A DNA stretch of 23,608 nt from JADDRA01 sp035553895 (GTDB taxonomy: Bacteria; Actinomycetota; Acidimicrobiia; Acidimicrobiales; CADCSY01): assembly GCA_035553895.1 (NCBI GenBank), contig DATMJI010000161.1:1-23608 (forward strand), written 5' to 3'. The notes below the pieces were generated by a model that had not been told where the DNA came from, did no database searches, and was given only the letters and a program-made list of their open reading frames with translations. Positions 19,702 through 23,608 of the stretch are shown piece after piece; position 1 is the first letter of the stretch, and each line of letters opens with the position of its first letter. A program made the position numbers and the translations under genes.

Positions 19702-20058
19702 ATGCTCGAGATCAATGTCGACGAGGCTGGCGAGTACACGGTCTGTCGCCCTGTGGGTGAGCTGGACGCCTTCACCGTCGGCCAGTTCCGTGAAGTGCTG
19801 ACCGAACTGGGGGGCAGCAAGCGCCTGCTGATCGACCTCTCCGGGGTCCCGTTCCTCGACTCGGCCGGCCTCGGCGCCCTCATCGGTGGGGTCCGCCGCT
19901 CCCGCGAGGCCGGCGGCGACGTGGCCGTCTACGGCGCTCGCCCGGCCGTGGCCCGCCTCCTGCACACCACCGGCTTCGACCGGGTGGCCTCGGTCTCCGA
20001 GAGCGAGGGGGAGGCGGCGGCCGCCCTCTCCGACGGCACGTCCCCGGCCAGCAGCTGA
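19702..20058 (+). CDS. STAS-domain protein, anti-sigma factor antagonist-like
   Basis: A 118-residue STAS domain of the SpoIIAA/RsbV type. It begins MLEINVDEAGEYTVCRPVGELDAFT, followed by LLIDLSGVPFLDSAGLGALIGGVRR, where the Ser in LDSAGLGAL is the residue phosphorylated by anti-sigma kinases in partner switching. The domain continues with GDVAVYGARPAVARLLHTTGFDRV and a short disordered tail. ATG 19702 has an ideal Shine-Dalgarno (TTGGAGG, 5 nt spacing). No anti-sigma kinase or sigma gene is in the window, so its partner is encoded elsewhere; the divergent receiver-domain gene is the only signalling neighbour. Confidence 0.9.
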   Translation: MLEINVDEAGEYTVCRPVGELDAFTVGQFREVLTELGGSKRLLIDLSGVPFLDSAGLGALIGGVRRSREAGGDVAVYGARPAVARLLHTTGFDRVASVSESEGEAAAALSDGTSPASS

Positions 20059-20104
20059 CCCGGCACACCCGTTCCGCCCTCCGGGGGGCGCCGATCGCCG
20101 CAGC

Positions 20105-21193
20105 TCACTCGGGAAACAGGTGGCCGGCGATGTGGGCGAGGGCGTCCAGATCGTGGACGTCGTCGGCCAGGAAGGGCACCCGCGCCACCGGAGCCGGCGA
20201 CACCCGAGCACTGAGGCCGGCCAGGGCCAGTTCCTCCCCTTCGGCCACGCTCCGGAAATCGGCGAGGTTGGCGTAGAGCGCGCCCAGGGCGCTTCCCGAG
20301 TAGGCCTCGGCCCGGGTCCGGTCGCCTTCGGACCGTCCCGTCCCGAAGCGGGGGTGCATGCGGTTGAGGATCAACGCCGCCACCGACATCTCCGATTCCT
20401 CCAGCTTGGAGGCGAAGTAGGTGGCCTCCTCGACGGTGTCGGGCCGGGGGGAGGTGACGAGGATGAAGGCGGTGGCTTCGTCCCCGAGCAGCGCCTGGAC
20501 CCTGGCGGCGCGGTCCCGGAACCCCTGCTCCATCCCCTCGAAGGCGCTGAAGAAGGCCAGGGCATCGTCGAGCACCTCGCTTCCCACCACCTTGGACACG
20601 GTGCGCACGAAGGCCTGGGCCGCCAGGTTCACCGCCCGCAGGTAGGCCCGGGTGGGGCTCATCAGCAACCGGTAGAGGCGGTGGTCCAGGAAGTTGGTGA
20701 GGCGCCGGGAGGCGTCGATGAAGTCGAGCGCCGCCCGGGTGGGCGGGGTGTCGACCACCACCAGATCGAAATCGTCCTCCTCGTGGAGCTCGTAGAGCTT
20801 CTCCCCGGCCATGTACTCCTGGGTGCCGGACAGGGCACCGGAGATGTTGCGGTAGAAGCGGTTGTCGAGGATGCGCCGGGCCTGCTCCTCGTCTTCGCTG
20901 TGGCGGGTGACGAGGTCGTCGAAGGTCGACTTGGTGTCGAGCATCATGGCCCACAGCTCCCCCGGCCAGCCCCCCTTGATGTGGCTGGGCGTGTTCGACA
21001 GGGCCCCCACGCCGAGGGTGTCGGCCAGGCGCTTGGCCGGGTCGATGGTCACGACCACGGCGCGACGCCCCCGCTTCGCCCCCTCGAGGGCGAGCACCGC
21101 CGCCGTGGTCGTCTTGCCCACCCCCCCGGAGCCGCAGCACACCAGGACCCCGGCCCCGTCGACGAGGCGGGACAGGCCGGGAGGCGCGCTCAC
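20105..21193 (-). CDS. Get3/ArsA-like ATPase, second of pair (BagB-like)
   Basis: A 362-residue ATPase of the Get3/ArsA branch of SIMIBI NTPases. The P-loop is GSGGVGKTTT (residues 21-30), so the signature Lys of the deviant Walker A motif (GKGGVGKT) is Ser here. Switch I reads VVVTIDPAKRLADTLG and Walker B/switch II FDLVVVDTPPTRAALDFIDA. GTG 21193 overlaps the stop of the first ATPase by 4 nt (GTGA), so the two are made together. Mycobacteria carry a comparable tandem pair (Rv3679-Rv3680, BagAB) reported to form a heteromeric ATPase; orthology is inferred from gene order and motifs. A role in arsenite export is unlikely since no ArsB or ArsR gene is nearby. Confidence 0.85.
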   Translation of the reverse strand: MSAPPGLSRLVDGAGVLVCCGSGGVGKTTTAAVLALEGAKRGRRAVVVTIDPAKRLADTLGVGALSNTPSHIKGGWPGELWAMMLDTKSTFDDLVTRHSEDEEQARRILDNRFYRNISGALSGTQEYMAGEKLYELHEEDDFDLVVVDTPPTRAALDFIDASRRLTNFLDHRLYRLLMSPTRAYLRAVNLAAQAFVRTVSKVVGSEVLDDALAFFSAFEGMEQGFRDRAARVQALLGDEATAFILVTSPRPDTVEEATYFASKLEESEMSVAALILNRMHPRFGTGRSEGDRTRAEAYSGSALGALYANLADFRSVAEGEELALAGLSARVSPAPVARVPFLADDVHDLDALAHIAGHLFPE

Positions 21194-22191
21194 CGTCCCT
21201 GCGGTGCCGCCGCCGGCGCCGGCCGGGCGCCCGGCGGCACGGGCAGGGACGCCACCTCCAGGCGCAGGGCGGCGGCCAGGGCATCGACGTGGGAGGGGCC
21301 GAGATCGGCGGAGAACAGGTGAGGCAGGTGGAGCTGGGGAACGGGCAGCAGGTCGTCGAGGCGGGCCAGCTGGGCCTCCTGGAGGGACCGGCGCCGGCGC
21401 CGGAAGTCGGCCGCCCCGGCCAGGGCCTCGGCCTCGCCGGGCCGCAGGCTGACGCCGGCCTCGGCCGCCGCCGCCTCCGGGTCGGCGTCGAGCCCGGCGA
21501 GGGGTGGGTACAGGCTGTTGACCACGACCGGGCCGAGGCTCACCCCTACCCGGTCTTCGAGCATGAACGCGGTCTCCACCAGCTCGTTCACCGGCGTCTC
21601 CTCGGGCAGGGTGACCAGCATCACCGAGCAGCGGGCCGGATCGGTGAGCAGGTCCAAGACGTCGCGGGCCTGGGCGTTGATGGGGCCGACCCGCACGGCG
21701 TCGAGCAGTCCCCGGACCGAGGTCAAGAACGTGATGGCGTGGCCGGCAGCCGGGGCGTCGAGCACGATGAGGTCGGCACTGCCACTGCGCTCGAGCGACT
21801 TGACCTTGCCGAGGATGAGGATGTCCTTGATGCCCGGGGCGGCAGTGGAGACCACGTCCATGGCGCCGGTGGAGACCAGCTTGCGGGAGATCCGGCGCAG
21901 CCCGTGGTCCTCCAGGTACTCGAGCAGGGCACCGTCGGGGGTGATGGTGCGCCCCCGCACCTCGGCCACCGTCCCCGCCGCCGGGGCCAGGCTGGACTCG
22001 ACGTAGCTGAGCGGTGGGCGGCCGAAGAGCCGGGCCAGCCCGGAGCTGGCCTCGACCTGCACCACCAGCGTGGTCAGGCCCTCCTTGGCGGCCATGCGGG
22101 CCAGGGCGGCCGACACCGCCGTCTTGCCCACGCCGCCCTTCCCGGCAACGATGACGACTCGAGATGCGTGTAGGAACTGGCCGGCGTCCAC
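21190..22191 (-). CDS. Get3/ArsA-like ATPase, first of pair (BagA-like)
   Basis: A 333-residue ATPase with the full deviant Walker A motif GKGGVGKT (residues 17-24, signature Lys18). Its switch I is altered (VVQVEASSGLARLFG in place of the usual ..T.DP......), and the Walker B/switch II region reads ADLIVLDAPAAGHAITFL, with Ala-Gly-His in place of the usual TAPTGH-like segment. The C-terminal 30 residues are Pro/Ala-rich. It complements its partner, which has normal switch motifs but no signature Lys. GTG 22191 has a Shine-Dalgarno (GAGAGGA) and a minus-strand TAGTCT box at 22221-22226. Divergent from the NfeD gene. Confidence 0.84.
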   Translation of the reverse strand: MDAGQFLHASRVVIVAGKGGVGKTAVSAALARMAAKEGLTTLVVQVEASSGLARLFGRPPLSYVESSLAPAAGTVAEVRGRTITPDGALLEYLEDHGLRRISRKLVSTGAMDVVSTAAPGIKDILILGKVKSLERSGSADLIVLDAPAAGHAITFLTSVRGLLDAVRVGPINAQARDVLDLLTDPARCSVMLVTLPEETPVNELVETAFMLEDRVGVSLGPVVVNSLYPPLAGLDADPEAAAAEAGVSLRPGEAEALAGAADFRRRRRSLQEAQLARLDDLLPVPQLHLPHLFSADLGPSHVDALAAALRLEVASLPVPPGARPAPAAAPQGR

Positions 22192-23525
22192 GGCGTCCTC
22201 TCGGAAAGGGGCCGCTGGGGAGACTACCGGTGGTGGTCCTCGTCGCCTGCTTCGTGGCCGTCGGGGGCGGGGCCGCTTTGGCCCAGCCGGCCCCGGGCCG
22301 GCCCTTCGTCGACGTGGTCCAGGTCAACGGCTATCTCGACCCGGTGATGGCCGATTTCGTGACCAAGGCCGTCGCCGAGAGCGAGCGCAGCGGGGCCGAG
22401 GCCCTGATCCTCCAGCTCGACAGTCCCGGCTCGGTCCTGGCCGCCGCCGAGCTCGACGCCCTGGCCCTGCGCTTGGGCGGCGCCGAGGTCCCGGTGGCCG
22501 TGTGGGTGGGCGAGAGCGGGGCTCAGGCCCGGGGCGGGGCAGCCCGCCTGGTGCTGGCCGCCCCCCTCGCCGGCTTGGCTCCCCGAGCCCGCTTGGGCGA
22601 CCTGCCGGCAGCGCCGGCCTTGGGCGAGGTACCGGCCGCCGTGGCCAACGGGACCGTCGCCCCCGGCGAGGCCCTGGAGCTGGGTCTGGTCCAGCTCAAC
22701 GAGGAGGAGTCGGCCGTGCTCGGCAGTTTCATCGCCGCCCTCGACGGCCGCCAGGTCGGCGAACGCACCCTCGAGACCGCCGACTTCGAGACGGTGGAGG
22801 GGGGTCCTCCGCAGGCCCAGCTCACCGTCGATGCCCGCCTGGCCAAGCTGGACCTCGTCCCCCGGCTGCTGCACACGGCGGCCAGCCCCCCGGTCGCCTA
22901 CCTCCTGCTGTCGGCCGCCCTCGTGCTCGTGGTCTTCGAGTTCTTCACCGCCGGGGTCGGAGTGGCCGGGGTGGTGGGCGCCGTCTGCGGCGTGCTGGCC
23001 GGCTACGGCCTCGCCGTGTTGCCCACGTCGCCCGTCGGGCTGGCCCTGCTCGCCATCGCCATGTTCGGCTTCGCCGTCGACGTGCAGACCGGCGCCCCGC
23101 GCTTCTGGACGGCCGTGGGGGTGGTGGGCTACGCCGTCGGCTCGGTCCTGCTCTTCGACGGGGTGGCCATCGGCTGGCTGGCCCTGGCCTCCGGCCTGGT
23201 GGGCGTGGTGCTGATGATGCTCACCGGCCTGCCCGCCACCGTGCGCAGCCGCTTCTCCACCCCCACCATCGGGCGGGAATCGATGATCGGCGAGATGGGT
23301 GAGGCCGTGGCCGAGGCGGCGCCCGACGGAGTGGTGCGGGTGCGCCAGGCCTTGTGGCCGGCCCGCACCAACCGGGCCACCCCCATCGCCGCCGGCGAGG
23401 CGGTGCGGGTGACCGGCATCGACGGTCTCGTCCTGGAGGTGGAACCCGAGACCGGTGGCGCCAAGGACTACCGGGAGAAGCGCAACAAGGACGCCGACCC
23501 CGGCGGGACCGCCGGCTCGAACTGA
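22164..23525 (+). CDS. Long-form NfeD protein with degenerate ClpP/SppA-like domain
   Basis: A 453-residue membrane protein. From ATG 22164 the N-terminus is a basic region plus hydrophobic segment ending AALA, a good signal peptide. A ClpP-crotonase-like domain follows (about 48-230: VDVVQVNGYLDPVMADFV, EALILQLDSPGS), but the nucleophile loop, normally close to GARAASAG, reads GAQARGGA at 119-126, so the catalytic Ser appears replaced by Gly124. About four to five membrane helices (about 241-345) and a C-terminal NfeD OB-fold (about 385-435, WPARTNRATPIAAGEAVRVTGIDGLVLEVEP) complete the family plan. NfeD proteins partner stomatin-like proteins in membrane quality control. ATG 22164 overlaps the divergent ATPase gene by 28 nt; GTG 22230 is the alternative but would lose the basic n-region. 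Confidence 0.85.
   Translation: MRVGTGRRPRRPLGKGPLGRLPVVVLVACFVAVGGGAALAQPAPGRPFVDVVQVNGYLDPVMADFVTKAVAESERSGAEALILQLDSPGSVLAAAELDALALRLGGAEVPVAVWVGESGAQARGGAARLVLAAPLAGLAPRARLGDLPAAPALGEVPAAVANGTVAPGEALELGLVQLNEEESAVLGSFIAALDGRQVGERTLETADFETVEGGPPQAQLTVDARLAKLDLVPRLLHTAASPPVAYLLLSAALVLVVFEFFTAGVGVAGVVGAVCGVLAGYGLAVLPTSPVGLALLAIAMFGFAVDVQTGAPRFWTAVGVVGYAVGSVLLFDGVAIGWLALASGLVGVVLMMLTGLPATVRSRFSTPTIGRESMIGEMGEAVAEAAPDGVVRVRQALWPARTNRATPIAAGEAVRVTGIDGLVLEVEPETGGAKDYREKRNKDADPGGTAGSN
22221..22226 (-). promoter_or_regulatory. -10 box TAGTCT for the ATPase pair
   Basis: On the minus strand TAGTCT lies 29 nt before GTG 22191, leaving a leader of about 23 nt that holds the GAGAGGA ribosome-binding site. 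The hexamer is identical to the one before the carboxylase beta gene. Confidence 0.45.
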
Positions 23526-23536
23526 TCGCCGCTCGG

Positions 23537-23583
23537 TTCTCCGGTGCCGGGGCGGCGCTCAGCGCCACCTGGTTCCCGGAGAA
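23537..23583. terminator. Stem-loop downstream of NfeD
   Basis: TTCTCCGG and CCGGAGAA form 8-bp arms around an inner GGCGCT/AGCGCC palindrome, starting 11 nt after the NfeD stop. A terminator is the likely role. The 12-bp direct repeat CCGGTGCCGGGG also occurs at 23541-23552 and 23585-23596. Confidence 0.45.
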
Positions 23584-23608
23584 GCCGGTGCCGGGGTCAG
23601 CCGGGGGG

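Noticed and set aside
18850..19801. Plus-strand frames containing AGFEPAASAS and RRDSNPRPQRPERC
   Set aside because: These are the well-known false proteins made by translating the antisense of a tRNA; the stretch encodes tRNA-Pro on the minus strand.
20105..22191. Arsenite efflux ATPase (ArsA) function for the two ATPases
   Set aside because: No arsB, arsR or arsD gene is nearby, and the tandem GTGA-overlapping pair fits the actinobacterial Get3-like pair better.
1..23608. CRISPR array, insertion sequence, phage genes or rRNA
   Set aside because: No regularly spaced repeats, transposase motifs, phage structural genes or rRNA-like sequence were seen in the window.

Overview
The window is high-GC DNA (most genes sit well above 70% G+C, with nearly every codon ending in G or C) from an actinobacterium, most likely a deep-branching lineage such as the Acidimicrobiia. 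This is inferred from the actinobacterial acyl-CoA carboxylase beta plus epsilon pair, the actinobacterial tandem of Get3/ArsA-like ATPases, and many GTG starts that lie 6-9 nt behind a TAnnnT hexamer, which is the leaderless-transcript layout common in Actinobacteria. The lineage call is a judgement from gene content, not a database result.

Layout. 1-312: tail of an unrecognised gene with an apparent frame change in a G7 run. 323-2186: acyl-CoA carboxylase beta subunit and its small epsilon subunit. 2190-3572: leucyl/phenylalanyl-tRNA-protein transferase and an S51-family peptidase, divergent from one shared symmetrical promoter. 3662-6870: membrane-anchored cyclophilin, divergent from aspartate kinase (with an internal beta-subunit start), then aspartate-semialdehyde dehydrogenase, the first two steps of the aspartate amino-acid pathway. 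7113-8236: a lower-GC metal-response cassette with a MerR regulator, an 8-cysteine metallothionein-like peptide and, beyond a strong terminator, a PadR regulator. 8440-12485: a mirror-like divergent locus in which each arm starts with a DoxX-like membrane protein and ends with a radical SAM enzyme; the right arm also has an AhpD/carboxymuconolactone-decarboxylase-type protein. 12546-14991: two tiny coupled genes (DUF4177-like and a membrane peptide), a CPA1 Na+/H+ antiporter and a DUF1360 membrane protein. 15030-18820: a lower-GC, minus-strand run of four genes (phospholipase D/cardiolipin synthase-like, a small membrane protein, an SRPBCC-DUF5995 fusion, a polytopic membrane protein), the last three joined by ATGA overlaps. 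19064-20058: tRNA-Pro(CGG), an atypical receiver-domain protein and a STAS anti-anti-sigma-like protein. 20105-23525: paired Get3/ArsA-like ATPases, divergent from a long NfeD whose protease domain appears to have lost its nucleophile serine.

Cross-cutting signals. The same TAnnnT hexamer recurs just upstream of at least nine start codons. In three places the TAG stop codon of the upstream gene also forms the first three bases of that hexamer (310, 11090 and 19153 on the minus strand). The aat/S51 peptidase promoter is a TAnnnTA element that reads as a -10 on both strands, with the two start codons 19 bp apart. The strongest candidates for something undescribed are the mirrored DoxX/radical-SAM locus, the MerR-coupled cysteine-rich peptide, and the SRPBCC-DUF5995 fusion operon next to tRNA-Pro.
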